Assembly: GCF_014698735.1 (NCBI RefSeq)
Contig: NZ_JACJTQ010000028.1
Location: 19,936-83,935 of the forward strand
Origin: Anabaena catenula FACHB-362
GTDB taxonomy: Bacteria > Cyanobacteriota > Cyanobacteriia > Cyanobacteriales > Nostocaceae
Length of the DNA stretch: 64,000 nt
Direction: 5' to 3'
Shown: positions 25,450-33,879 of the stretch, one piece after another
Layout of the letters: every line of letters starts with the position of its first letter
How positions within the stretch are numbered: the first letter of the stretch is position 1
Notes under the pieces: model-generated
The model's database searches: none
What the model was told of the DNA's origin: nothing
Seen by the model: the letters and a program-made list of their open reading frames with translations, nothing else
Translations under genes and position numbers: made by a program

Positions 25450-26226
25450 TTACTTCTGGGCTGGTGGTGCTGAAGCGGCAGCTACTTCTGCTGCTTCCTC
25501 TGGAGTCAATGGCATCAAGGCCTCTAAATCAAAGGAAGTTGCCAGTTTTCCTGGGCCAATCTGCACTACTTTCTTGTTTTCCTCTGAGTTTTGTATTTCT
25601 GGGGGAACTAATTTTGAGTCATAGTTTTTGACTAGCAACAAAGGCTGTAAACGCTCGACATTACGCATAATTGACTGCGTTTGTTCAAAAGTGCCTTCAA
25701 TTTCTACCTTGATCTTGCTGCGTTTGAGCTTATTGTTGACTTCGGCTCCTAAGCTATCATCAGTAATTATTTCTGGTTTATCTCCTGATGGTACAAATTT
25801 TTTCAGTGTGGCTCTGACAGAATTGGCGGTAAATTTACCATTGCTAGCATCTACTAAACGACTGGTATCCATCAGCAACGTGGACAAACTTTTTTCGTTA
25901 GCAAATAAAGCTAAAACTTGAACTTGTTGCTGCTTGGCTTGAGCTAACTCTGCCAGCACTGTGTCAATTTGTTGAGCTTGGCGTCTCTTTTGGTCAACTT
26001 GTCCTTGAAGTTCCTGACTTTTTGTTTGTTGCTGCTGATAGGTATCCCAAGCGGGCATGACCATGTTAAGTATCATGTAACCAGCTGCAAGAAACCCTAT
26101 ACCTCCGACTATACCGCCAATGATTGGTGCTGTTAAAGTTACACCAAAAACAACGAGGTTGGATGATGGGGCATCATCGAATCCGTTAGCGTGTTGTGAA
26201 AAACTTAAATCATCACTCAGCGTCAT
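25450..26226 (-). CDS. pilO: Type IV pilus assembly protein PilO
   Basis: A 258-residue bitopic inner-membrane protein: a cytoplasmic N-tail of about 33 residues, one helix ('PIIGGIVGGIGFLAAGYMILNMV', about 34-56), a coiled coil ('QQQQTKSQELQGQVDQKRRQAQQIDTVLAELAQAK') and a ferredoxin-like periplasmic domain. With PilM and PilN it forms the alignment platform joining the motor to the secretin. Its ATG overlaps the pilN stop by 4 bases, indicating translational coupling. The Ala/Pro-rich end 'EEAAEVAAASAPPAQK' is typical of cyanobacterial members. Confidence 0.9.
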   Translation of the reverse strand: MTLSDDLSFSQHANGFDDAPSSNLVVFGVTLTAPIIGGIVGGIGFLAAGYMILNMVMPAWDTYQQQQTKSQELQGQVDQKRRQAQQIDTVLAELAQAKQQQVQVLALFANEKSLSTLLMDTSRLVDASNGKFTANSVRATLKKFVPSGDKPEIITDDSLGAEVNNKLKRSKIKVEIEGTFEQTQSIMRNVERLQPLLLVKNYDSKLVPPEIQNSEENKKVVQIGPGKLATSFDLEALMPLTPEEAAEVAAASAPPAQK

Positions 26227-27011
26227 TTTGAAATGACTCCTGTTTTTTGGATACTACGAAGTCTAGTCACTAATCCGACTGTGCCTTTTTGTTCTAACTC
26301 ACGAATTAATTCAGATGCTGGTGTGGTACTCAGACCAGCCTTAATTGTGTATTTAACCACTTGAATTGGTTTAATTTTCACACTACTTTCATTAGATTGA
26401 CCATCAGGTTGAATAGCACCTGTTTCTGGAGGTGCATCGATTAACTCTGCTGTACTAATTTTACTTTCTGAGGCATTGACGAACTTGGACTGTCCCAGAC
26501 TCAGTACGAAGTCGTTAACATCCCGAAAAGAGCGAGCATAGCCATTAATTTCTAAGCCTCCAGCTGGATTGCTAGGGGGTTTTCCTGGGGTAGCTTGGGT
26601 TTGAATAACAGGGGCGATTTGCTTGATATTGTCAATTTGGACATTTTTGGGAATGCGATCGCGCAAATCTTGCAACATGGCTGACCAAGGACGAATCTGA
26701 TCAAACACAGTTACTAAAGCTTGTGTTTGCACTTTAATACCTGTTGTTTCAGCCTTGATTTTGTTAATATTGGCTATTTTTCCATCTAACTCCTTATTTT
26801 CTTGATCCAGTTTTCCTATGAGTTGCTCTAACTCAGCGGTTTTCATTTGCAAAAACCATAAGCTACAGAATGCCAACGCCGGCAAACACAAACCCACTCC
26901 CAGTCCCAAATACACTGGCCTTAAATCTCCTATTTGTGGTGGTTTGGGTTTTACCGGGTCGCTATCAACAGGTAAGCGGTCTTTGAGAAAATTAATATCC
27001 AGACTATACAT
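26223..27011 (-). CDS. pilN: Type IV pilus assembly protein PilN
   Basis: A 262-residue protein. The N-terminus 'MYSLDINFLKDRL' is the short cytoplasmic segment that contacts PilM, followed by a transmembrane helix ('PVYLGLGVGLCLPALAFCSLWFLQ', about 32-55), a coiled coil and a periplasmic fold containing 'LQDLRDRIPKNVQIDNIKQ' and 'GGLEINGYARSFRDVNDFVLSL', the fimbrial-assembly signature. It starts 4 bases after the pilM stop and overlaps pilO. Confidence 0.9.
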   Translation of the reverse strand: MYSLDINFLKDRLPVDSDPVKPKPPQIGDLRPVYLGLGVGLCLPALAFCSLWFLQMKTAELEQLIGKLDQENKELDGKIANINKIKAETTGIKVQTQALVTVFDQIRPWSAMLQDLRDRIPKNVQIDNIKQIAPVIQTQATPGKPPSNPAGGLEINGYARSFRDVNDFVLSLGQSKFVNASESKISTAELIDAPPETGAIQPDGQSNESSVKIKPIQVVKYTIKAGLSTTPASELIRELEQKGTVGLVTRLRSIQKTGVISK

Positions 27012-27015
27012 TTTG

Positions 27016-28155
27016 TTAAACCTCCCGCATTCCTAGACCAAGTACTATTCCCAAGCCTGGGCGTTGCACTGATGGGTATTTTTCGGCTTCTACTTCCAAA
27101 GACAAATCCCTGATTGGATCTATTTGGGTAGTGGGGAAACCTAACCGTTGGGTAAAGAACTCATCTAGCTGTTGGAGTCCCCCCCCTGTTCCAGCTAGTA
27201 AAATCTGCGCTACTTCTAAACCTTCACTTTGATTGATGTAAAAATCGATAGAACGGCGCAGTTCGTCTGATAATTCCCCCAGCACTTTCAGCATGGGAGC
27301 CATTCCCGGATTAATCCCAGTAGTTCCGCTTTTTATAGCATCATTAGAAGTTGCCGGAATAGTCATTCCCATCAACATATCCATATCTCGTGATGTGGGT
27401 AAATTCATTGCTCTGGATAGAGCCGATTGTAGCTGATATGTGCCTATTGGTACGGTGCGCGAAAATTGCGGTACACCATTGATAATGATGGCAATTTCCG
27501 TACTGTCAAACTCAATATCAACTAACACTGCTGCTTCTTGAGGACCAAATAGTCTCAACTGATCACGAATAGTCCGAATGAGTGCAAAACTGTTAATTTC
27601 TAAAACATCGATTTTTAATCCTGCTTCTGCAAACGTACTAATATAGGTATTAGTTACCTCCTTACGAGTGGCAACCAAAAGCACCTGTACTTTTTCAATT
27701 CCATCTTCATCTACAAAGTACCCAAGTTTCTGGTAATCTACATCAGCCTCCTCTCTTGGATAGGGCAAATACAAAGCTGCTTCATGGTTGAGTACCATCT
27801 CCCGTAACTCTTTGTTATCCAATTCTGCTGGCACAGGGATAACACGTACAATAGCATCTCGCCCTGGGACACAAGTAGCAACGCGAGAAGCTTTGATTTT
27901 ATTTTCAGCCATTGTTTGCTGAATGAGTTCCGCCATTCTTGGGGAATCATTAATTTGACCGTCGGTAATTATTCCTTCTGGGACTGGTACTGTTGTTAAC
28001 GACTCTATTTTTAAGCCTTGACGTTGCTTGCGTAGCTGAACTATGTTCATTCGTTCTGGTGCAAGCTCAATGCCAATCCCTCTATTAGATTTACCAAAGA
28101 GATTACCGACGTTGACGATATTACTGAAACTACTGAGACTATTGAGGACTTTCAC
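27016..28155 (-). CDS. pilM: Type IV pilus assembly ATPase-like protein PilM
   Basis: A 379-residue actin-like cytoplasmic protein, first gene of the pilMNOQ cluster. 'GIGIELAPERMNIVQLRKQ', 'VDIEFDSTEIAIIINGVPQFSRTVPIG' and 'ILLAGTGGGLQQLDEFFTQRLG' are the nucleotide-binding blocks of the FtsA/PilM fold. It binds the PilN tail. It is transcribed divergently from the solute-binding lipoprotein gene, with 143 bp between them that must hold both promoters. Confidence 0.93.
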   Translation of the reverse strand: MKVLNSLSSFSNIVNVGNLFGKSNRGIGIELAPERMNIVQLRKQRQGLKIESLTTVPVPEGIITDGQINDSPRMAELIQQTMAENKIKASRVATCVPGRDAIVRVIPVPAELDNKELREMVLNHEAALYLPYPREEADVDYQKLGYFVDEDGIEKVQVLLVATRKEVTNTYISTFAEAGLKIDVLEINSFALIRTIRDQLRLFGPQEAAVLVDIEFDSTEIAIIINGVPQFSRTVPIGTYQLQSALSRAMNLPTSRDMDMLMGMTIPATSNDAIKSGTTGINPGMAPMLKVLGELSDELRRSIDFYINQSEGLEVAQILLAGTGGGLQQLDEFFTQRLGFPTTQIDPIRDLSLEVEAEKYPSVQRPGLGIVLGLGMREV

Positions 28156-28298
28156 GACAGTCTTACCTGCTACATTGCTAAATGAAAAATTTAAATCCTG
28201 TTCAAAACTAATTTAGTACTAAGTAATCTATATAGCCTATAATCTCGACATTTCTGCATAAGCTTTTCACCCTTTTCAATCGTAAAAATATTAACACG

Positions 28299-29597
28299 AT
28301 GATTCAATTACGAAAATTCCAACAAATGACTGTTTGGGCATTAATTGGCTTACTTAGCAGTTGGGTAGTAAGTTGTAGTACAAGTAATGTTAATACAGCT
28401 ACAAAACCAGCTGCTTCTGAAGCAGCAACTATTGAGTTTTGGACTATGCAACTCCAACCTCAATTTACCAACTACTTCCAAAGCCTCATTGCGACTTTTG
28501 AATCGCAAAACCCCAGTATCAAAGTCAAATGGGTGGATGTGCCTTGGTCAGCGATGGAGAACAAGATTTTAACAGCTGTCTCCGCAAAAACGCCACCAGA
28601 TGTTGTCAACCTTAATCCAGATTTTGCCTCCCAACTTGCAGGACGAAATGCGTGGTTAGATTTGGATGCAAAAGTCCCAAAAGAGGTTCGTTCCTCCTAT
28701 TTGCCCAATATTTGGCAAGCTAGTACCCTCAATAGTAAGACTTTTGGGATTCCTTGGTATCTCACCACGAGGTTAACTATTTATAACACTGATTTATTAA
28801 AACAAGCAGGTATCAAGAAACCACCTGCAACTTATGCAGAAATAGCGCAAGCGGCACAACAAATCAAAGATAAAACGGGTAAATACGCATTTTTTGCCAC
28901 TTTTGTCCCCCAAGATTCGGGTGAAGTATTGGAATCATTTGTGCAAATGGGAGTTACCTTAATCAATGCTGAGGGTAAAGCCGGGTTTAATTCACCACAG
29001 GGAAAAGCTGCTTTTCAGTACTGGGTAGATTTGTATAAGAAAGGATTACTACCTAAAGAATCATTGACACAAGGACACCGTCATGCAATTGATTTATACC
29101 AATCTGGGGAAACTGCGTTTTTAGCTTCTGGGCCTGAATTTCTGAAGACGATATCTAATAATGCGCCAAAAATTGCTCAAGCTTCAGCTATAGCACCCCA
29201 AATTACAGGTGATACAGGTAAGAAAAACGTCGCTGTCATGAACATAGTCATTCCCCGCGCCACTAAATACCCTGACGCAGCGGTTAAATTTGCTTTATTT
29301 GTTACTAATGATGAAAATCAACTAGCTTTTGCTAAAGCGGCTAATGTTTTACCTTCAACAATCAAATCACTTGCTGACAGCTATTTTAAAGAAGTTCCCA
29401 ATAATGCCTCAACTGTGGAAAAAGGGCGTATTATCAGCGCCCAACAAATGCAACAAGCTGAGGTTTTAACCCCAAAAATCAAAGATTTCAAACTCTTGCA
29501 AAAGGCGATTTATGAAAATCTCCAAGCTGCAATGTTGGGTGAAAAAACGGTGGATAAAGCTGTAGAAGATGCAGCACAACAATGGGATAATCGGTAA
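28299..29597 (+). CDS. ABC transporter sugar-binding lipoprotein (family 1 solute-binding protein)
   Basis: A 432-residue extracellular solute-binding protein. The N-terminus is a lipoprotein signal ending in 'LLSSWVVSCST', with the lipidated Cys at 26. 'IEFWTMQLQPQFTNYFQSLIATFESQNPSIKVKWVDVPW' and 'AFLASGPEFLKTISN' match the sugar-binding (MalE/UgpB-like) family. It should deliver a sugar or glycerol derivative to an ABC permease, but no permease or ATPase gene is adjacent. Such orphans usually pair with a transporter encoded elsewhere. Confidence 0.85.
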   Translation: MIQLRKFQQMTVWALIGLLSSWVVSCSTSNVNTATKPAASEAATIEFWTMQLQPQFTNYFQSLIATFESQNPSIKVKWVDVPWSAMENKILTAVSAKTPPDVVNLNPDFASQLAGRNAWLDLDAKVPKEVRSSYLPNIWQASTLNSKTFGIPWYLTTRLTIYNTDLLKQAGIKKPPATYAEIAQAAQQIKDKTGKYAFFATFVPQDSGEVLESFVQMGVTLINAEGKAGFNSPQGKAAFQYWVDLYKKGLLPKESLTQGHRHAIDLYQSGETAFLASGPEFLKTISNNAPKIAQASAIAPQITGDTGKKNVAVMNIVIPRATKYPDAAVKFALFVTNDENQLAFAKAANVLPSTIKSLADSYFKEVPNNASTVEKGRIISAQQMQQAEVLTPKIKDFKLLQKAIYENLQAAMLGEKTVDKAVEDAAQQWDNR

Positions 29598-29602
29598 TTG
29601 AA

Positions 29603-29705
29603 GGCAGGAGGCAGGAGGCAGGAGGCAGAAGGCAGAAGTTTTTGAATTTTAAATATATCTGTTCCCTGTTCCCTGTTCCCTGTTCCCTGTTCCCTGTTCC
29701 CTGTT
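29603..29705. repeat. Two heptamer arrays (AGGCAGG and TGTTCCC)
   Basis: About four to five AGGCAGG units (29603-29637), then about seven TGTTCCC units (29660-29705) running into the 3' end of folC. STRR-type repeats. Confidence 0.85.
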
Positions 29706-29707
29706 TC

Positions 29708-30967
29708 CTATTCCCTATTCCCTAAAAAATGACCAAGTAAATAGAGAGAACCGGATAAAACTACTAAGTTATCTGTAGAGGTGAATGCAGCATCTAAAGC
29801 TGAGAATACATCTGGATAGGTGCTGCAAAAACCTAAATCTGGGCAAGTTTCCAGGGCTAATTTTGTTAAGTGATCAAGATTGGCGGAATTACTATCGGGA
29901 ACTGGTACTAAATATAATTTATCTCCTCTTTTGAGGAGTGCTTGAAAAATATCAGCATGATCTTTAGTAGCCAGCATTCCCATTACCCAAGTTATATTTT
30001 GAGTATTGAGACTATCTACATAATGACGTAAAACTTCGGCGGCGGCTGGATTGTGTGCGCCATCAATTAATAGTTTATGGTCTTTCCAGGTAATCCATTG
30101 CATTCGGCCTGGCCATTTAGTTTTTTCCATACCGTTGACTATGGCTGTTTCAGAAATTTGCCAACCTTTTTGTTGCAATATTTCCAAAGCTGCTAAAGCC
30201 AAAGCTGAATTAGTTAGTTGAATTTGTCCCTTTAATGGAAGAGGATATTTTATTAATCCTGCACTTTGAATTTTTTGATATTCTGCCCAATCTGTAGCTA
30301 TGGGAAATCCTGGCTGAGGAGTGACTAGAGGGCATTGTAATACAACGGTAAGCGATCGCACGACTGTTTCTGCCTCTGCTGGCAATTGACCTACTACTAC
30401 AGGACATCCCGGTTTGAGAATCCCAGCTTTTTCTCTGGCAATATCTCTAACAGTGGGGCCTAATTGCTGCCAGTGTTCCCGACTGATGGAAGTAATTACC
30501 GTCACCAAAGGTTGAGAACAGACATTAGTTGCATCTAAACGCCCACCTAATCCGACTTCTACCACTGCCACATCAACTTTTTGTTGTGCAAAATATAACC
30601 AAGCTGCTGCGGTAATTACTTCAAACTGTGTTGGTGATTCTTCTTCAAAGTCAATAGCAGCTTTAATTTTTAGTATTAATTCGCACAATTCACTTTGTTC
30701 GATTGGTTGTTCGTTAATACAAATACGTTCTGTCCAATCAACTAAATGAGGGGAAGTGTAGCGTCCTGTGCGATAACCAGCTTCAGTAAGTACTGAGGAA
30801 AGATAAGCACAAACAGAACCTTTGCCGTTAGTGCCAGCAACATGAATTACAGGAACTTGGTGATGAGGATTTCCGAGATTTGCCAATAATTCGACAATGC
30901 GGGATAGTCCCAGATTGACACCAAAGTGTTGAAAGGGTTGGAGTAAAGAGTCGATGCTTACAACCAT
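29708..30967 (-). CDS. folC: Folylpolyglutamate synthase / dihydrofolate synthase FolC
   Basis: A 419-residue Mur-ligase-like ATP-dependent enzyme that adds glutamate to dihydropteroate and folates. The P-loop 'VIHVAGTNGKGSVCAYLSSVL' (about 39-59), 'GRYTSPHLVDWTERI', 'VEVGLGGRLDATNV' and 'LLIDGAHNPAAAEVLRHY' are intact. Length is normal. The C-terminus ('YLLGHFLGNRE') runs directly into the TGTTCCC array, so the last residues may be set by repeat DNA. The start codon abuts an AGGTGAC array, leaving no ordinary ribosome site. Confidence 0.93.
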   Translation of the reverse strand: MVVSIDSLLQPFQHFGVNLGLSRIVELLANLGNPHHQVPVIHVAGTNGKGSVCAYLSSVLTEAGYRTGRYTSPHLVDWTERICINEQPIEQSELCELILKIKAAIDFEEESPTQFEVITAAAWLYFAQQKVDVAVVEVGLGGRLDATNVCSQPLVTVITSISREHWQQLGPTVRDIAREKAGILKPGCPVVVGQLPAEAETVVRSLTVVLQCPLVTPQPGFPIATDWAEYQKIQSAGLIKYPLPLKGQIQLTNSALALAALEILQQKGWQISETAIVNGMEKTKWPGRMQWITWKDHKLLIDGAHNPAAAEVLRHYVDSLNTQNITWVMGMLATKDHADIFQALLKRGDKLYLVPVPDSNSANLDHLTKLALETCPDLGFCSTYPDVFSALDAAFTSTDNLVVLSGSLYLLGHFLGNRE

Positions 30968-31059
30968 AGGTGACAGGTGACAGGTGACAGGTGACAGGTG
31001 ACAGGTGACAGTATATATTTTTCTGTTCCCTGTTCCCTGTTCCCTGTTCCCTGTTCCCT
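30968..31059. repeat. Two heptamer arrays (AGGTGAC and TGTTCCC)
   Basis: About six AGGTGAC units (30968-31011) immediately upstream of folC and about five TGTTCCC units (31022-31058) immediately downstream of psbY. Confidence 0.85.
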
Positions 31060-31062
31060 TGA

Positions 31063-31188
31063 TTAGGCTTCTTTGTTTAAAAAGTTTTGCACTTGTCTTA
31101 AAGCCGCAGCACCGATATTAAACACAGCCCAACTAGCAGCAATCACTACTGGTGCTAAAACAATTACTACACGGGTATCGATGTCCAT
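31063..31188 (-). CDS. psbY: Photosystem II protein Y
   Basis: A 41-residue single-helix thylakoid protein: '[19 protein letters not shown]' then '[20 protein letters not shown]' and 'EA'. The '[15 protein letters not shown]' block is diagnostic of PsbY, a peripheral photosystem II subunit near cytochrome b559. The ATG is at 31188 and the TAA at 31063-31065. One membrane helix spans about 6-25. The gene is too short for most ORF cut-offs. It is squeezed between heptamer arrays on both sides and precedes folC on the same strand. Confidence 0.93.
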   Translation of the reverse strand: MDIDTRVVIVLAPVVIAASWAVFNIGAAALRQVQNFLNKEA

Positions 31189-31299
31189 ATTAGAAGCCCT
31201 CTGTTAATTAGAATTTAAAGTTTTGTCAACAGTTCTCAATTTTTATTTTTAGCTTAAGTGGGGTATTTTTCCAACCTTAAGTGTAAAGAATAGTTAAGT

Positions 31300-31383
31300 C
31301 ATTGGTGATTGGTGATTGGTGATTGGTGATTGGTGATTGGTCATTGGTGATTGGTGATTGGTGATTGGTGATTGGTGATTGGG
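31300..31383. repeat. TTGGTGA heptamer array
   Basis: About eleven copies of ATTGGTG, with one unit reading 'attggtc'. It is followed by 'gcgtctcccgctctccgcgtcaccgcg' in the rest of the 31189-31462 gap. Confidence 0.9.
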
Positions 31384-31462
31384 GAAAAGGTAATTAAATT
31401 ATTCTTAATTGTCACCGCGTCTCCCGCTCTCCGCGTCACCGCGTCTCTCCCTCCCCAGTCAC

Positions 31463-31984
31463 CTAACTAAAACCAATATCAGTCCCTTTACCGGCGTGAA
31501 CTAGGGCTAATTTATGGTACTTTTCGGCGTGTTCGATGAGTTCTGCTGCTTCGGTATCTGTGAGTTGACGGACGATTTTAGCGGGGATGCCTACGACTAG
31601 GGAAAAGGGTGGTATGTCTTTGGTGACAACTGCACCAGCACCAATGATGCTACCCGTACCAACTCTAACTCCACCTAAAATTATTGCGCCTATACCAATT
31701 AAACTCCCAGATTCGATATGGGCAGAATGTACCACAGCACGATGTCCGACGGTGACATGATCTTCTAATATTGTGGGACAACCAGGATCACCATGTAGAA
31801 TGGCTCCATCTTGAATGTTTGTGCATTCGCCAATTTCAATGCGTTCTACATCCCCTCTAACAACGGCTCCATACCAAATGCTTACTTTGGCTGCAATGCT
31901 GACTGAGCCGACAACAACGGCGTTGGTGGCGATAAAAGCAGCTTGAGAAAAATCGGGAGATGTCCAGTAGGAAACAGTAGACAC
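31463..31984 (-). CDS. Gamma-class carbonic anhydrase family protein
   Basis: A left-handed beta-helix (hexapeptide repeat) trimer protein. From the GTG at 31984 ('MSTVSYWTSPDF') it is 173 residues, which suits the family; the frame also runs to 32062 but those 26 residues look non-conserved. The zinc ligands expected from Cam are present as H64 ('ILHGDPG'), H81 and H86 ('GHRAVVH'). 'WYGAVVRGDVERIEIGECTNIQDGAILHG' and 'IPPFSLVVGIPAKIVRQL' are typical. It may hydrate CO2 or act structurally. It is smaller than CcmM and lacks RbcS-like repeats, so it is a YrdA/PaaY-like paralogue. The start is uncertain. Confidence 0.8.
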   Translation of the reverse strand: MSTVSYWTSPDFSQAAFIATNAVVVGSVSIAAKVSIWYGAVVRGDVERIEIGECTNIQDGAILHGDPGCPTILEDHVTVGHRAVVHSAHIESGSLIGIGAIILGGVRVGTGSIIGAGAVVTKDIPPFSLVVGIPAKIVRQLTDTEAAELIEHAEKYHKLALVHAGKGTDIGFS

Positions 31985-32328
31985 GATAGAATATTGATAT
32001 GGTACCCAGGAACACTGGAAAAACTCCAACTTTTGAGGCTGGTTGCACAACCAGGATATCACAGCCGTTTAGCCTCTAGGCTGAGGAAGGCACTAGTACC
32101 GGTTGGCGGAATTAAAAACTAAAAATTAAAAATTAAAAAAGCAGATTACACAAGCTTTTTAATAATTTTTAATAGTAGCTTTCTTTTCGTCGTGTTTTAC
32201 TAGTTTGCTCAGGCAGTAACCCCCTGATTGTGTGGAACAGTGAGCAAGTAACTAAAAGTAGCGGAGCCGAAGTGTAAAATTAAACTCAATGGTGCTGGTG
32301 AAGAGAAAACTATGTTTGTACGCACTTC

Positions 32329-32841
32329 ATGATGAATCCAGGCTTGCAGTACCCAATATTTGGCCCTGAAATACAGTGTCCCCATTGTCGCCAGACTATT
32401 CCCGCGCTGACACTGACTGACACCTATCTTTGTACGCGTCATGGCGCTTTTGAAGCAGATCCGAAAACTGGGGAGTTGGTACATCTCCAGTCGGGTCGTC
32501 ATTGGCGCAGATGGGATGGAGAATGGTATCGACAACATACTCATCCTGATGGCATTCGGTTTGAAATTCACGAAGCGTTAGATAAGCTATATACCCAAGG
32601 CTATCGTGCTACAAAGGTGATTATTGCCCGACGTTATGAGGAGTTGATGACTGGCTATCTAGAACGCAGTAGTCCTTGGCGTGCTGGACAACCAGAAGGT
32701 GCTTCTGCTCGTTTATATGGCTTACCAGTTGAGTTTAGTCCAGATACTGCTGATGAACCTTGCTGGGAAGTGATTAATTTTGATTTGGACAAGGAGCTAG
32801 GTGTGCCGGTGCGTTATCCTTATTTTCGGCTGTTTGAGTAA
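32329..32841 (+). CDS. TIGR02652 family protein
   Basis: A 170-residue cyanobacterial protein of unknown function. 'GPEIQCPHCRQTIPALTLTDTYLCTRHGAFEADPKTGELVHLQSGRHWRRWDGEWYRQH' holds a CPHC...C..H zinc-finger-like set and is the conserved core. 'EVINFDLDKELGVPVRYPYFRLFE' closes the family. There are two adjacent ATGs (32329, 32332); either may be used. No signal or membrane segment. Confidence 0.85.
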   Translation: MMNPGLQYPIFGPEIQCPHCRQTIPALTLTDTYLCTRHGAFEADPKTGELVHLQSGRHWRRWDGEWYRQHTHPDGIRFEIHEALDKLYTQGYRATKVIIARRYEELMTGYLERSSPWRAGQPEGASARLYGLPVEFSPDTADEPCWEVINFDLDKELGVPVRYPYFRLFE

Positions 32842-32851
32842 GGAATGTGGA

Positions 32852-32936
32852 GTACCGAGTACTGAGTACCGAGTACCGAGTGCCGAGTACTGAGTACTGA
32901 GTACTGAGTACTAAGTGGTGAGTGGTGAGTGGTGAG
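32852..32936. repeat. GAGTACC/GAGTACT heptamer array
   Basis: About twelve degenerate heptamers (gagtacc, gagtact, gtggtga) directly after the TIGR02652 stop. A shorter inverted set ('ctcggtactcactactcac') lies at 33045-33068. Confidence 0.85.
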
Positions 32937-33074
32937 TAATGAATGATAATAATTAGTAGTTGCTCTTATTCACAGGTCTTCATCTACTTGTCTACAAGGA
33001 ACATTACTTAGTTATGGATTCTACTAAAGTATCTTTTTACTCGCTACTCGGTACTCACTACTCACTACTGAATT

Positions 33075-33503
33075 ATGCATCACGTTTCTATTCGGACTGG
33101 GAATATTCACCATGCGATCGCTTTTTATGAGCAGTTAGGATTTACGGTTGGCGATCGCTTCACTACAGGATATACTTTAGCTTGTTGGATGGAAGGATTG
33201 GATAGCCGCATTGAATTAATCCAAATTCCCCAGCCAAAACCAGCCCCTGATGCTTTTGCAGATGAGCATTATGTGGGCTATTATCATCTTTCCTTTGATT
33301 TAACTGAAATTACGCCGGATTTGCATGATTGGTTGGAAAATTTAAAGGCGCGAATAGCTATAGTTAGTGATTTACAGCCTTTGAAAATCCTTTTAGAACC
33401 GACACAACAGCAAATAGGCGATCGCATTTTGGAAGTCGCTTTTATCGCTGATGCTGATGGTTTACCTTTGGAGTTGATCCGGTTTTTGTCAAAGCTGGGT
33501 TAA
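33075..33503 (+). CDS. VOC (glyoxalase/bleomycin-resistance fold) protein
   Basis: A 142-residue protein with the paired beta-alpha-beta-beta-beta modules. 'MHHVSIRTGNIHHAIAFYEQLGFTVGDRFTTGYTLACWMEGLDSRIELIQIP' is module one; 'YYHLSFDLTEITPDLHDWLENL' and 'LEVAFIADADGLPLELIRFL' make module two. Candidate metal ligands are the His in 'HVSIR', Glu in 'IELIQ', His in 'YHLSF' and Glu in 'LELIRF'. The substrate is unknown; lactoylglutathione lyase is one possibility. Two HIP1 sites lie within the first 100 bp. Confidence 0.8.
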   Translation: MHHVSIRTGNIHHAIAFYEQLGFTVGDRFTTGYTLACWMEGLDSRIELIQIPQPKPAPDAFADEHYVGYYHLSFDLTEITPDLHDWLENLKARIAIVSDLQPLKILLEPTQQQIGDRILEVAFIADADGLPLELIRFLSKLG

Positions 33504-33639
33504 ATTAATTATCAGCTAGATTCAGTTCGCTTAATTAGTTATAGTTCAAAACTCCCTGCGTCCCCCTATCTTCGTGTCAGTCTTAATTACAAGTGTTTAT
33601 CTGAACTGGATGTTAACAGTTTTTCACTGTTACTGCCTT

Positions 33640-33775
33640 CTCAGTAAAAGAATACGGATGTAATGAACCGCAAAGACGCGTTCGCGGTAGCGTTGCGAAG
33701 CAAAGGACGCGAAGAAAGAAAGGAAGAAGGAAGAAGGAAGAAGATATGTAATCTTACTGCGGGAAGGGAGTAACT
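33640..33775. repeat. Dispersed intergenic repeat, copy 3 (inverted)
   Basis: Reverse complement of the repeats near 495 and 8297: 'gaatac', 'gaaccgcaaagacgc', 'gttcgcggtagcgttgcg', 'gcaaaggacgc', then 'gaagaaagaaa' expanded to an 'aggaaga' array. It lies in the 33504-33879 gap, which otherwise looks empty. Confidence 0.6.
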
Positions 33776-33879
33776 GAATTTTTTTTCTGAATTTTTAGTC
33801 GCTAATTTTCCAGAAAGTTTAAACCACAGATGTATAGGTAAAAAAGGTGTAGTCTTATTTACTTATATCTAAAAACTAT

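Noticed and set aside
31985..32062. Longer N-terminus of the gamma-carbonic anhydrase
   Set aside because: The 26 extra residues ('MISWLCNQPQKLEFFQCSW' onward) do not look like the family start, which matches the GTG at 31984; the choice remains uncertain.
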